64,000 nucleotides of DNA, from the NCBI GenBank assembly GCA_017462345.1, contig JAFTRI010000023.1, positions 62,001 through 126,000 on the forward strand, written 5' to 3'. Both the position numbers and the translations under genes were made by a program. Within the stretch, counting starts at the first letter, position 1, and every line of letters begins with the position of its first letter. The notes beneath the pieces were generated by a model. The model saw nothing but the letters and a program-made list of their open reading frames with translations, ran no database searches and had not been told where the DNA came from. This DNA is from Muribaculaceae bacterium (lineage in GTDB: Bacteria; Bacteroidota; Bacteroidia; Bacteroidales; Muribaculaceae). This document shows positions 25,863 through 34,891 of the stretch, piece after piece.

Positions 25863-26885
25863 GTGAAACGGTTAACTTATCTTCTTATAATATTCACACA
25901 GATACTGCTGGTATCTTGCGGTGACAACAGCGAGTTCAGCGTTGCCGGTGAAATTACCGGAATGGGGACACAGAATCTGCGCATATTCTACTACGCCGAC
26001 GGTGCGGTACACTCGGTCACATCCGCGGCTCTCGACGGTAAATTCCGCTTTTCAGGGAAGTCGCGCAATCCGGCCATTGTTGAGATTTTCAGCAGTAACC
26101 GCACTTTCATCGGACGCGTGCTTGTAAAAAACGGAGAGGAACTTGAATGCCGTTTCGACAAGAACAATCGCTATAATGTCTCCATTAAAGGTAACGGCAC
26201 ATCCGCAGAATGGGGAAAATTCCTCACCGGCAATGCCACTACACTGTCATCAGGAGACTACCGCCTGATAAATTCGGCCATTGCCGAATATGTCGTTAAA
26301 CACCCCGACAACCTGCTGTCGACGATACTGCTTCTCACCGAATACCACGTACCTGATAATGAGCAGTCGGCCGACTCGCTGTTGAACACCATCAATCCCG
26401 ATGCCTGCCCGGGATACCTCGTCGACGGATTCAGGGCACAGCTTGCGGCACTCAGTTCCGATGCCGCACAAGGCGAGATTTTTCCCATGAATCTGTATTG
26501 CTCCGACGACAGCCTGTTCAGCTTCAATCCCGCACACTCCCGCTTGTCGGTTATATGTTTCACCGCATCAGCCGAGGAGCGTACCGGCTCTATTGTCCCC
26601 GCAATGCACACATGGAGCGAGACTTTCAAGCCCTCCCTGCTGAGAATTGTCGACATCTCTCTTGCTACGGACACCGCAACCTGGTACAAGACCATCAAGG
26701 ATGACTCGCCACAATGGGTACAATGCTGGGCTCCGGGCTCTGTCGCATCACACTCCATCGAGCGGCTTTCTATTCCGCGGACACCCTATTTCATTGTTGC
26801 CGATTCCATTGGCCGACAAGTTTATCGTGGCATGTCCTTGAGTGAGGTCCAACGGATTATTAACGACAGCATTCCCCACAAATAA
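25863..26885 (+). CDS. DUF4369-type lipoprotein with thioredoxin-like C-terminal part
   Basis: From GTG 25863 the 340-residue protein begins with a lipoprotein signal peptide, KRLTYLLIIFTQILLVSCG, with the lipobox LVSC at about residue 19. Residues 25-120 follow the DUF4369 pattern (FSVAGEITGMGTQNLRIFYY, then a DGKFRFSG hairpin), usually found before thiol-disulfide oxidoreductases. The C-terminal third (about 225-335) has the length and strand order of a thioredoxin fold, including the cis-proline region IPRTPYFIVADSIGR, but there is no CxxC. It is therefore probably a redox-dead relative. The start was moved downstream because the promoter lies over the longer frame. The gene ends 2 bp before yifB. 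Confidence 0.78.
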   Translation: MKRLTYLLIIFTQILLVSCGDNSEFSVAGEITGMGTQNLRIFYYADGAVHSVTSAALDGKFRFSGKSRNPAIVEIFSSNRTFIGRVLVKNGEELECRFDKNNRYNVSIKGNGTSAEWGKFLTGNATTLSSGDYRLINSAIAEYVVKHPDNLLSTILLLTEYHVPDNEQSADSLLNTINPDACPGYLVDGFRAQLAALSSDAAQGEIFPMNLYCSDDSLFSFNPAHSRLSVICFTASAEERTGSIVPAMHTWSETFKPSLLRIVDISLATDTATWYKTIKDDSPQWVQCWAPGSVASHSIERLSIPRTPYFIVADSIGRQVYRGMSLSEVQRIINDSIPHK

Positions 26886-26887
26886 CC

Positions 26888-28447
26888 ATGCTTGTAAAGG
26901 TGTATGGGGCAGCGGTCCAAGGCATAGATGCAATACTCGTCACTATCGAAGTATCGGTCGATAACGGTATAACCTATTGCATCGTAGGGCTTCCCGATGC
27001 AGCAGTCAAGGAAAGCTATCAACGTGTCCTCTCTGCCATGAAACACTCGGGGCAGGAGTTCCCGCGACGGCACGTAGTGGTCAATATGTCTCCTGCCGAT
27101 GTGAAAAAAGAGGGAGCGGCCTACGACCTGCCAATTGCCGTAGGGATTCTCGCCGCTGACGAGAAAATTGACAGCAAAGCCATAGGTGACTATATGATTA
27201 TGGGAGAATTGTCTCTCGACGGTTCGGTACTGCCTATACGTGGAGTGTTACCAATGGCAATCAAGGCACGTGAAGCAGGATTCAAGGGCATGATCGTCCC
27301 AAAAGCCAACGTAAGCGAAGCGGCCGTAGTGAACAATCTGGATGTTTACGGAGTGGACAATCTCGCTCAGGTTCTTGCATTTTTCAACGGTTCTTGCCGT
27401 CTGGAACCGACTGTTATAAACACACGCGAGGAATTCAGCAAAGCAAGCGACCTGTTTGATTACGATTTTTCCGAAGTCAAGGGACAGGAAAATGTAAAAC
27501 GTGCTTTTGAAGTGGCTTGTGCCGGAGGGCACAACATTATTCTTGTCGGGCCTCCGGGTTCGGGAAAATCCATGATGGCAAAGCGACTTCCATCGATTCT
27601 GCCACCGTTATCACTGCAGGAAGCCCTGGAAACCACAAAAATACATTCCGTAGCAGGAAAACTGTCACGTGGCTCGATGTTGATGACCGCCCGTCCGTTC
27701 CGTTCACCGCATCACACTATTTCACCGGTTGCTCTCGTTGGTGGCGGCGCCAACCCCATGCCCGGAGAAATATCGCTTGCCCATAACGGCATACTGTTTC
27801 TTGACGAGTTTCCCGAGTTCAGCCGGGCAGTACTTGAAGTCATGAGGCAACCGCTTGAAGACCGGCATATATCCATCTCGCGCGCCAAATATTCTATCGA
27901 CTACCCTGCCGGATTCATGCTCGTTGCATCCATGAACCCCTGTCCGTGCGGATATTACAATCATCCGACCAAGGCATGCATCTGCGCACCGGGACAGGTA
28001 CAGAAATACCTGAACCGCATTTCAGGTCCCCTGCTTGACCGCATAGACATCCAGGTTGAGATAATGCCGGTACCATTTGACGAGATTTCCTCATCGTCTC
28101 CGGGTGAAAGCAGTGCGGCAATACGTCAAAGGGTCATCCGTGCACGAGCAATACAATCCGAGCGGTTTCGCGAAGAAAAAGATGTCTACTGCAACGCACA
28201 GATGAACCCAAGGCTCATAAACACCTATGCACGCCCCGATGACAAAGGGCTTGAAATCCTGCGCGATGCGATGACACGCCTCGACATGTCGGCTCGCGCC
28301 TACGACCGCATCCTTAAAGTAGCAAGGACAATTGCCGACCTTGACGGAGCGGTATCAGTCGGAGCAGGTCACATACGCGAGGCTGTAAGCTACCGCAACC
28401 TTGACCGGGCATCATGGGGTGCATCTTCAGGCAAACTCCCTTTCTGA
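26888..28447 (+). CDS. YifB/ComM-family AAA+ ATPase (Mg-chelatase-like)
   Basis: The 519-residue protein has the usual three parts. There is an S5-like ChlI N-terminal domain (1-170, VKVYGAAVQGIDAILVTIEV). A AAA+ core follows, with Walker A GPPGSGKSMMAKRL near residue 220 and Walker B GILFLDEFPEF near 300. A C-terminal Mg-chelatase domain follows, with four cysteines in NPCPCGYYNHPTKACICAPG. ComM-type hexameric helicases promote branch migration during natural transformation, but the family is widespread in non-competent bacteria. It starts 2 bp after the DUF4369 gene. Its last 58 bases overlap the end of queG on the other strand, so both C-termini are encoded by the same DNA. Confidence 0.93.
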   Translation: MLVKVYGAAVQGIDAILVTIEVSVDNGITYCIVGLPDAAVKESYQRVLSAMKHSGQEFPRRHVVVNMSPADVKKEGAAYDLPIAVGILAADEKIDSKAIGDYMIMGELSLDGSVLPIRGVLPMAIKAREAGFKGMIVPKANVSEAAVVNNLDVYGVDNLAQVLAFFNGSCRLEPTVINTREEFSKASDLFDYDFSEVKGQENVKRAFEVACAGGHNIILVGPPGSGKSMMAKRLPSILPPLSLQEALETTKIHSVAGKLSRGSMLMTARPFRSPHHTISPVALVGGGANPMPGEISLAHNGILFLDEFPEFSRAVLEVMRQPLEDRHISISRAKYSIDYPAGFMLVASMNPCPCGYYNHPTKACICAPGQVQKYLNRISGPLLDRIDIQVEIMPVPFDEISSSSPGESSAAIRQRVIRARAIQSERFREEKDVYCNAQMNPRLINTYARPDDKGLEILRDAMTRLDMSARAYDRILKVARTIADLDGAVSVGAGHIREAVSYRNLDRASWGASSGKLPF

Positions 28448-29367
28448 GCGCGCCTGATGTACATCGCATTCCGCTGAAGACCCGACAACTTGGTACGCTT
28501 TATCGCTGAATGACGGAATAGTGCCGAGAACTCCTGCTGCGACATGTTTTCAATCGCTTCACAACTGAGATTCAGCAACCGTTCCGACGGGGCGAATTCC
28601 TCTACGTTCGTCGCACTGGCATGACGGTTATGCGGACAAGCCGCCTGACAGCTGTCACAGCCATACAAGCGGTTACCCAACGGGACACCGGGAGGTAAGT
28701 CTCCCCGGTATTCTATAGTAAGATATGACAGGCAACGGCGGGCATCGATACCGCCGTCCGGCATCAACGCCCCCGACGGGCATACCCGCAGGCAAGCCCC
28801 GCAATCACCGCATGACAGCCTGCACGGCTCGTCAGGCTCGATTTCATGAGTGGCTATTATCTCCCCAAGAAAAAAATATGACCCTTTTCCGGGAATAATC
28901 AGCTGGTTGTTTTTTCCTACGAACCCCAGCCCCGATTGCACCGCCCAATAGCGTTCCCTGACCGGAGCAGTATCAACGCATACGCGTGTCTCACCGCCAA
29001 AATTCTCCCTGATGAATGCAGCAAGAGCCTCCAGTTTCTCCCTGACAACGTCATGATAGTCGCAACCGAGGGCGTATGAGGCGATTTGAGGCGCATCCGG
29101 GCACTGTTTGCGACTTGGGAAGTAATTCACTGCACAACATATAATAGAACGGGCAGAAGGCAGCAAAAGGCTCGGATTGGCACGCACCTCGCCATACCGT
29201 TCAAGATAAGCCATCTCTCCGTGCCGACCTGATGCAATCCATCGGTCATACATTTCTACAGCACCGGAAGAAACAGGCATGACTGCCGCCACCCCGGTCT
29301 TTTCTATTCCGAGACTGCGTGCCTTCTCTGCTATAAGTTCCTTACATGGGGATCGGAAGGAATTCAT
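28390..29367 (-). CDS. queG: Epoxyqueuosine reductase
   Basis: The 325-residue cobalamin-dependent enzyme reduces epoxyqueuosine to queuosine in tRNA, the last step of Q-base synthesis. Two [4Fe-4S] sites are readable: CGDCGACLRVCPSGAL and CDSCQAACPHN. The cobalamin-binding N-terminal half includes YALGCDYHDVVREKLEAL and VDTAPVRERYWAVQSGLGF, with the catalytic aspartate in VDTAPV. Length is slightly short compared with E. coli (379) because the C-terminal HEAT-like part is small. The start ATG lies 26 bp inside the end of the deacetylase gene. The 3' end overlaps yifB by 58 bp. Confidence 0.94.
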   Translation of the reverse strand: MNSFRSPCKELIAEKARSLGIEKTGVAAVMPVSSGAVEMYDRWIASGRHGEMAYLERYGEVRANPSLLLPSARSIICCAVNYFPSRKQCPDAPQIASYALGCDYHDVVREKLEALAAFIRENFGGETRVCVDTAPVRERYWAVQSGLGFVGKNNQLIIPGKGSYFFLGEIIATHEIEPDEPCRLSCGDCGACLRVCPSGALMPDGGIDARRCLSYLTIEYRGDLPPGVPLGNRLYGCDSCQAACPHNRHASATNVEEFAPSERLLNLSCEAIENMSQQEFSALFRHSAIKRTKLSGLQRNAMYIRRAQKGSLPEDAPHDARSRLR

Positions 29368-29959
29368 ATCCTTGCTCTTTTAGCCATTCTATCGCAAGGG
29401 GAAGGGCATAACGGAGATTCTTTTCGGCACGCAACGAGTCGTGGAACACTATTATCGAACCGTTGCGGGTGTAACGCTTGACATTTGCAAGAACCCGTTC
29501 CCCGTCCACATTCTTACTGTAATCACGCGTGACAAGATCATACATCACTATATTGTAATGGTCTTTGATGGCTCGCGCCTGCGCCCACCGGATAAGCCCA
29601 TGCGGCGGACGGAACAGCGTACTGTCGATAAGTTCATTTGCCTCAGTGATGTCCCGCATATAACGCAATGTGGTCACTTTGACCCCTTGCAGATGATGCA
29701 TCGTATGGTTACCGAAACTGTGTCCGCGACGTTTTATCTCCTCAAACACGTCAGGATTACGCCTCACATTATCCCCTACAAGGAAAAATGTGGCCTTTAT
29801 GCCATACCGGTCAAGAAGATCAAGAACCCACGGCGTAACTTCCGGTATGGGACCGTCATCAAACGTGAGATAAACCACCTTGCGTTTCTTACGTTTGATG
29901 CGCCACAATGTTTCCGGAAACAATATGCGGTAGATGAGCGGCGGCTGTTCTATAAACAT
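29342..29959 (-). CDS. Polysaccharide deacetylase (NodB homology domain)
   Basis: The 205-residue protein is a single carbohydrate esterase family 4 domain. Motif 1 is TFDDGP (Asp34, Asp35), motif 2 HTMHH (His85, His89, the metal ligands with Asp35), and motif 3 RPPHG (about 117-121). FHDS near residue 173 fits motif 5. There is no signal peptide; an Arg/Lys-rich stretch (RIKRKKRKV) precedes the domain, as in many Bacteroidota CE4 proteins that probably act on peptidoglycan or cell-surface sugars. It lies 18 bp after the DUF2723 gene and overlaps queG, so all three are probably co-transcribed. Confidence 0.9.
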   Translation of the reverse strand: MFIEQPPLIYRILFPETLWRIKRKKRKVVYLTFDDGPIPEVTPWVLDLLDRYGIKATFFLVGDNVRRNPDVFEEIKRRGHSFGNHTMHHLQGVKVTTLRYMRDITEANELIDSTLFRPPHGLIRWAQARAIKDHYNIVMYDLVTRDYSKNVDGERVLANVKRYTRNGSIIVFHDSLRAEKNLRYALPLAIEWLKEQGYEFLPIPM

Positions 29960-29977
29960 CTCCGTACCATTATTTGC

Positions 29978-32900
29978 TTATCTGGCATATTGGTCGAAAT
30001 TCACCCCGTCATCTTCCAGCTCTCCCATCAACGCCTCGGCATCACCTCCGCCACCGGCATACGTCTGTATAAGGGAGACAAAATAAGTGTCGTTGATGTA
30101 ACGGTCGGCACGGGGCAATGTACTGTACTGCCACGGGCTGAGACTCTGGAAATACCTTATATACTGACCGTATTTCCTTATCTCGTCCTCAAGTACATCA
30201 AGACCTTTCCCGGTAACGTCCTCCCTGCCGGTCACACTTCCGAGACGCAGATAAAGCTCGCCTATCTGTTCGCCTATCTGGATTGAATAAGGTGAGGCGG
30301 CAACCGGTAATTTCTCCTGTATCATATCGAGTATCACAAGAGCCTTACTGTAACGGTCAGCTGCATATTCCGCGGCTTTCAGCGTGTCTGCCGCACCCGA
30401 AATGCCCATATCCTCGGCATCTATGCCCTCATTATACAGGGATGTCGCAAGATCGAGCATAGCGCTGCGGTGGGTTGTAACCATGCGGCGTACAGTCTCG
30501 TCAAGATATATATCATCAGGAGATGTGACCTTATCGAGACCTCCCCATTGGAAACGCTCGGTGACATTGCGGTACATTTTGTCGGTATTCACCGCTGTCG
30601 AATAGCCGCTTGTAAATATCGGGGACACCTCCAATGTGAGCCCGGTGGCACGCAGATACGGTGACAGACCGAGATAATAACGCTCCGGGACTGTCATTGC
30701 AAAGTAAACAGGACGGTTCCAGCCGTTCTTGATACTCGTTGCAATCATATCGAGAGAGATCACTTTACTCAATGACATTCCTCCGTCACCTTTAGTATAG
30801 CCGTCATTAAGCATGTTGACATCTATATATTCGGCAACAGCCTCCTTCTCTTCGGGAGCGACGCGTCCCGCCTTGACAGCGGCTTCAGCATCGACAGGGA
30901 TGTACATGTTGGGATAATGGAACTCAGGAACACCCCACATGTTATTTGTCGCGTCAGGCTGGTACAGGGCCTTCAATGCAGCGAGGGCATTAACCTTGCT
31001 GCTGTCCGGTTCAAGGAAATAATTGAACTGGCGCTTGCCGTGGGCATAGACCGATGCCGGAGCAGATACCTCAATCGCAGGCGCATCGTATGACGGAATA
31101 CGGATCTGGTTCACATACCAGTCGGTTGTAAGATATGACAGGTTCACCACACGCACATCGGTACGGTATCCCTCAACCTCCTGGGCATACCACAACGGGA
31201 ACGTGTCGTTATCTCCGTTAGTGAAAATAATTGCATTCTCATCAAGGCTCGACAGATAATTCTTTCCGAAATCACGTGCGGTATAACGTCCCGAACGGTC
31301 ATGGTCGTCCCAAGTCTGCGACACCATCTGTACCGGTACAAGGATTCCCATCACACAGGCTATAACTGCAGTATAGGCAGGAGCTTCAGCAGGTTCACCG
31401 GATTCCGTCTTTCCAGTCTTCAGCGCCGACATTATGATATGCCATAATCCGGCAACACCGATACCTATCCAGATTGCGTATGCATAGAACGAACCGGCAA
31501 ACGCATAGTCGCGTTCACGCGGCTGCGACGGCGTCTGGTTCAGATACAGCACAATCGCGATACCTGTCATGAAGAACAGGAAGAACACCACCCAGAACTG
31601 CTCTATACCGCGCTTGGAATGGAACGCCTGCCACAACAGACCGATAACCCCCAACAACAGCGGAAGCAGGTAGAACACATTGTGCCCCTTGTTTCCCTTC
31701 CCCAACTCATCAGGGAGCTTGGACTGGTCACCGAGACGCAAATTGTCGATAACAGGTATCCCCGAGATCCAGTTTCCATGATTGACCTCACCGTTACCCT
31801 GGATGTCATTCTGCCGTCCGGCAAAATTCCAAAGGAAGTAACGCCAATACATGTGATTGAGCTGATAATTTATGAAGAAACGCATATTCTGCCCGAATGT
31901 AGGCTTCTTGCGATATTCCCCCTGCAGGGAAGTCCCGTTCTCGTCGACATACAGCGTCGCCACGACATCATCCATGTCATTGTCAGTGATTCCAGCCCAA
32001 TCCTTATAGCTTTGAGGATGGGAATCGGCGCCGCTATACATGCGGGGGAACAGCATGTTTAATTCAGGGGTCATTTCGTATGAGTCATCCGTTCCGGTAA
32101 TTTCGTAACGGTCAGGCTCGTCAGGTGTCGTCTTGACGGTCTTGCCGTAGAGAGGCTTGCCCGTTTGTCTCTTTGCCTTTGGAGAACCGTCTGCCCCCAC
32201 TTCATACACGACCGATGAATTGAATGTCTCACCATAGAACAACGGACGGTCACCATACTGCTCACGGTTAAGGTAAGAACTTAAGGCAAACACGTTGTCA
32301 GGGGCATTCTGGTTCATCGGGGGATTGGCAGAGGAGCGTATCAGCAACAAAGCGTATGACGAATATCCGATGAATATCACGAATATACTCAGCACAGCGA
32401 CATTAAGAATCCTTACAGGCAGCTTCTTGCACACCACGAAGAAGTAGACAATCAGGCCGGCGACAATGACAGCCGTAATAACAAGGCTGTCTCCAATGAA
32501 CGGGATACCCGAGAACAGGACGCTCAGAATCACCGAAATCTTCATACGCATCTCGCTGTCCTGACGGTACAGCTCGACTATAGCCCAGATAAATGACGCA
32601 AGGACAAGCACGGTGTAGAGAAGCACACCTGAATTGTATCCCCATCCCAATATGTTCACTGTCAACAGTTCGAAATATTGTGCCACCTCGATGAATCCGG
32701 GAACAAGACCATAAAGTATAAGCCCCACGATTACACATGAAACCCCCAGCGCAATCAACGAGCCGGTAGCATTCGTATGCTTGAACTTCTTGTAGTATAT
32801 CACCAATACGATAGCTGGGATACAGAGAAGATTAAGCAGGTGTACAGCAATCGATATGCCTATCACGTATGCGATCAGGATGAGATACCGGTCGGAATGC

Positions 32901-33418
32901 GGCTGGTCGGCACGGTTCTCCCACTTGAGGATAAGCCAGAACACCAGGGCGGTACAGAATGACGAGAACGCATAAACCTCTCCTTCGACAGCCGAGAACC
33001 AAAACGTGTCACTCCATGTATAGGCAAGAGCGCCCGTAAGTCCCGACCCGAAGATCACCAACATCCGCACTAACGGCACCTCCGTCACATCATCCTTGAC
33101 TATCAACTTCTTAACAAGATGTGTTATTGTCCAGAACAACAATAATATAGTGCCGGCACTCAACAGCGCCGACATAGCATTAACGGCAATGGCGATATTG
33201 GAAGGATCATTGCCGGCAAAGTTCACAAAGAACCGTGCCGCAAGCATGAATATAGGGTTACCCGGCGGATGCCCCACTTCAAGTTTGAAACCTTGGGAAA
33301 TGAACTCGGGACAATCCCAGAAACTTGCCGTGGGTTCCAGAGTAAGAAGATAGGTAACCGCTGCAATGACAAAGCATAGCCATCCGAGCGAATTGTTGAT
33401 TACACGATACTTTTTCAT
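29978..33418 (-). CDS. DUF2723 multi-spanning membrane protein (TMEM260-like)
   Basis: The 1146-residue protein begins with the DUF2723 signature (ASFWDCPEFISQGFKLEVGH, then PPGNPIFMLAARFF) inside about 12 membrane segments up to residue 390. A second membrane block comes near 610-720. The C-terminal 400 residues are soluble, with helical repeats near the end. DUF2723 is the domain of eukaryotic TMEM260, an O-mannosyltransferase, so a lipid-linked-sugar transferase role is plausible. The early acidic motif WDCPE would then be the catalytic centre, but this is inference. The start is ATG 33418: the longer frame to 33493 overlaps the predicted promoter. Confidence 0.85.
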   Translation of the reverse strand: MKKYRVINNSLGWLCFVIAAVTYLLTLEPTASFWDCPEFISQGFKLEVGHPPGNPIFMLAARFFVNFAGNDPSNIAIAVNAMSALLSAGTILLLFWTITHLVKKLIVKDDVTEVPLVRMLVIFGSGLTGALAYTWSDTFWFSAVEGEVYAFSSFCTALVFWLILKWENRADQPHSDRYLILIAYVIGISIAVHLLNLLCIPAIVLVIYYKKFKHTNATGSLIALGVSCVIVGLILYGLVPGFIEVAQYFELLTVNILGWGYNSGVLLYTVLVLASFIWAIVELYRQDSEMRMKISVILSVLFSGIPFIGDSLVITAVIVAGLIVYFFVVCKKLPVRILNVAVLSIFVIFIGYSSYALLLIRSSANPPMNQNAPDNVFALSSYLNREQYGDRPLFYGETFNSSVVYEVGADGSPKAKRQTGKPLYGKTVKTTPDEPDRYEITGTDDSYEMTPELNMLFPRMYSGADSHPQSYKDWAGITDNDMDDVVATLYVDENGTSLQGEYRKKPTFGQNMRFFINYQLNHMYWRYFLWNFAGRQNDIQGNGEVNHGNWISGIPVIDNLRLGDQSKLPDELGKGNKGHNVFYLLPLLLGVIGLLWQAFHSKRGIEQFWVVFFLFFMTGIAIVLYLNQTPSQPRERDYAFAGSFYAYAIWIGIGVAGLWHIIMSALKTGKTESGEPAEAPAYTAVIACVMGILVPVQMVSQTWDDHDRSGRYTARDFGKNYLSSLDENAIIFTNGDNDTFPLWYAQEVEGYRTDVRVVNLSYLTTDWYVNQIRIPSYDAPAIEVSAPASVYAHGKRQFNYFLEPDSSKVNALAALKALYQPDATNNMWGVPEFHYPNMYIPVDAEAAVKAGRVAPEEKEAVAEYIDVNMLNDGYTKGDGGMSLSKVISLDMIATSIKNGWNRPVYFAMTVPERYYLGLSPYLRATGLTLEVSPIFTSGYSTAVNTDKMYRNVTERFQWGGLDKVTSPDDIYLDETVRRMVTTHRSAMLDLATSLYNEGIDAEDMGISGAADTLKAAEYAADRYSKALVILDMIQEKLPVAASPYSIQIGEQIGELYLRLGSVTGREDVTGKGLDVLEDEIRKYGQYIRYFQSLSPWQYSTLPRADRYINDTYFVSLIQTYAGGGGDAEALMGELEDDGVNFDQYAR

Positions 33419-33461
33419 TACTAAACTTGATACGGGCACACTGCCCCAATTAATCAGCCTA

Positions 33462-33494
33462 CAAAGATAGCGTACCACACACCCCAAAAGCAAA
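33462..33494 (-). promoter_or_regulatory. Predicted promoter of the DUF2723-deacetylase-queG operon
   Basis: On the minus strand TTTG (33494-33491) and TATCTTTG (33469-33462) are 21 bp apart. The leader to ATG 33418 would be about 40 bases. Confidence 0.6.
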
Positions 33495-33581
33495 TAAAAG
33501 CACGTAAATTTTCCTAAAACCCTACATTTAGACGTAAATTATTATTGGGGTGAATTTATATCCGGGATTGTTTTCCTCTAT

Positions 33582-33640
33582 TGGCGACCCCGTTATCGCC
33601 CCCCTATCTTGCCAAGGGCAAGGGGAGAGCGGCAACAGTG
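33582..33640. repeat. GC-rich intergenic hairpin, possibly a distant copy of the dispersed repeat
   Basis: This lies in the 235-bp gap between the DUF2723 gene and the sorting-tail protein gene. A 6-bp stem (CTTGCC 33608-33613 with GGCAAG 33617-33622, loop AAG) is flanked by CCCCCC on the left and GGGGAGAGC on the right. The C-rich approach and three-base loop recall the repeats at 6853 and 13234, but the tail sequence is not shared, so the relation is weak. Confidence 0.3.
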
Positions 33641-33653
33641 CTGTACGGCAGTT

Positions 33654-34874
33654 TTATTGCTTCACAAGTTTATAACTGTACTCGCTTTTTCCAACCGCAA
33701 CAGTTACTATGTAATTTCCATTAATTAATGAACTCATATCACATTCTATGGAATATGCGCCCGGAGAATACATGTTCTCCCTCTCCCACACGGTTTTACC
33801 TGATGAGTCATATAGCATGGCTTTTACCTGTGCAGTTTCACATAGGTTCACCTTGACTATTGTTGAATTGGAAACATTTGTAGGACATACATCACAGCTA
33901 TTTAACATTGCCGGAATAGTGCCGGCATTTACCGAGCACGCTCCACCATTCTCTTGATAATCACCGGCAGACTGGTAGGGATTGGAATGGGCATTGGATT
34001 TCGTTGACACTGCGCCAATCATAGGTGACGATATTACTCTGCCTGAATAATCATTTTGCCTTATTCGCTCATTCTCCGGATCATCTGATAAATCATATTG
34101 TTGGGAAACAGGACTATAATATAACGCAACCGATGACGAATCGGATTGGATTCCATAATGATATATCAGGTTATAGGTTATGTCAATAATCGGATAACGG
34201 TATCCGTTGGCATACCAACATTGCCTCACAATGCGGTGAGTTATGCTGTCGGTCAAAAGATGATACCCGATTGAATCGGCTGACACCATGCTGCTGTCGG
34301 CTTGCCTACGGAAACTCCGCGAGAAATCAGTATCGGCAACAGTTGCACCACACCGCGTATATGTGGTCATCAGCACTTCCGGAATCGTATCGCCCTCGGG
34401 AGTTATAAGACATCCCCTTTCGTTGGCTCTTATACCGTAACGTCCGCAATGACGCAGATACCCTGATACACCCTCAACTCCTTCTGAAAAGAAATATCCT
34501 GATATTTCATCACCGTAATTGAACGGATACCTTATGATTGCCTCCGGTAGAATGTAACCGATATTTATCCCCGGGCTGCGGTAACCATATACATTTACTG
34601 AATCTCCTCGGCAATCCAATATATCTACGCTCCCGTTTTCATAAACAGAAATAAAAGAATCATTATAGGTCTTGATTTTACGAACTGACCTGCCAGTCAT
34701 CTCACATCCGGAAAAATCGTACACACCCGAATCATTCCGCAGGATTTTAGGGATTCCGATAATGTCCATTTCAAGAATGTCCCCATCCCTAAACGAATTG
34801 AGATTTTTTGTTACAGATGCCGCTGATACCGTTATTATCACTGCGGCACATATTATCGTCAATATTTTTCTCAT
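33654..34874 (-). CDS. Secreted protein with T9SS-like tail, last gene of the RHS cluster
   Basis: The 406-residue protein has a signal peptide (1-19, ILTIICAAVIITVSAAS). A middle part with many Ser/Tyr/Asp follows, containing five or more scattered cysteines. The C-terminal 75 residues look like a Por-type sorting domain: NSTIVKVNLCETAQVKAML, SSGKTVWERENM, then GNYIVTVAVGKSEYSYKLV. No enzyme family is recognised in the middle. The gene begins 17 bp after the second RHS-family gene and is probably its co-transcribed partner. A role as surface anchor, stalk or chaperone for the RHS proteins is only a guess from position. Confidence 0.7.
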   Translation of the reverse strand: MRKILTIICAAVIITVSAASVTKNLNSFRDGDILEMDIIGIPKILRNDSGVYDFSGCEMTGRSVRKIKTYNDSFISVYENGSVDILDCRGDSVNVYGYRSPGINIGYILPEAIIRYPFNYGDEISGYFFSEGVEGVSGYLRHCGRYGIRANERGCLITPEGDTIPEVLMTTYTRCGATVADTDFSRSFRRQADSSMVSADSIGYHLLTDSITHRIVRQCWYANGYRYPIIDITYNLIYHYGIQSDSSSVALYYSPVSQQYDLSDDPENERIRQNDYSGRVISSPMIGAVSTKSNAHSNPYQSAGDYQENGGACSVNAGTIPAMLNSCDVCPTNVSNSTIVKVNLCETAQVKAMLYDSSGKTVWERENMYSPGAYSIECDMSSLINGNYIVTVAVGKSEYSYKLVKQ

Positions 34875-34891
34875 AACCTCACCGTTTAAGA

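Noticed and set aside
29441-30286. A 281-codon plus-strand frame across the deacetylase and DUF2723 gene ends
   Set aside because: It covers two well-supported minus-strand genes and their junction; the product has no domain features.
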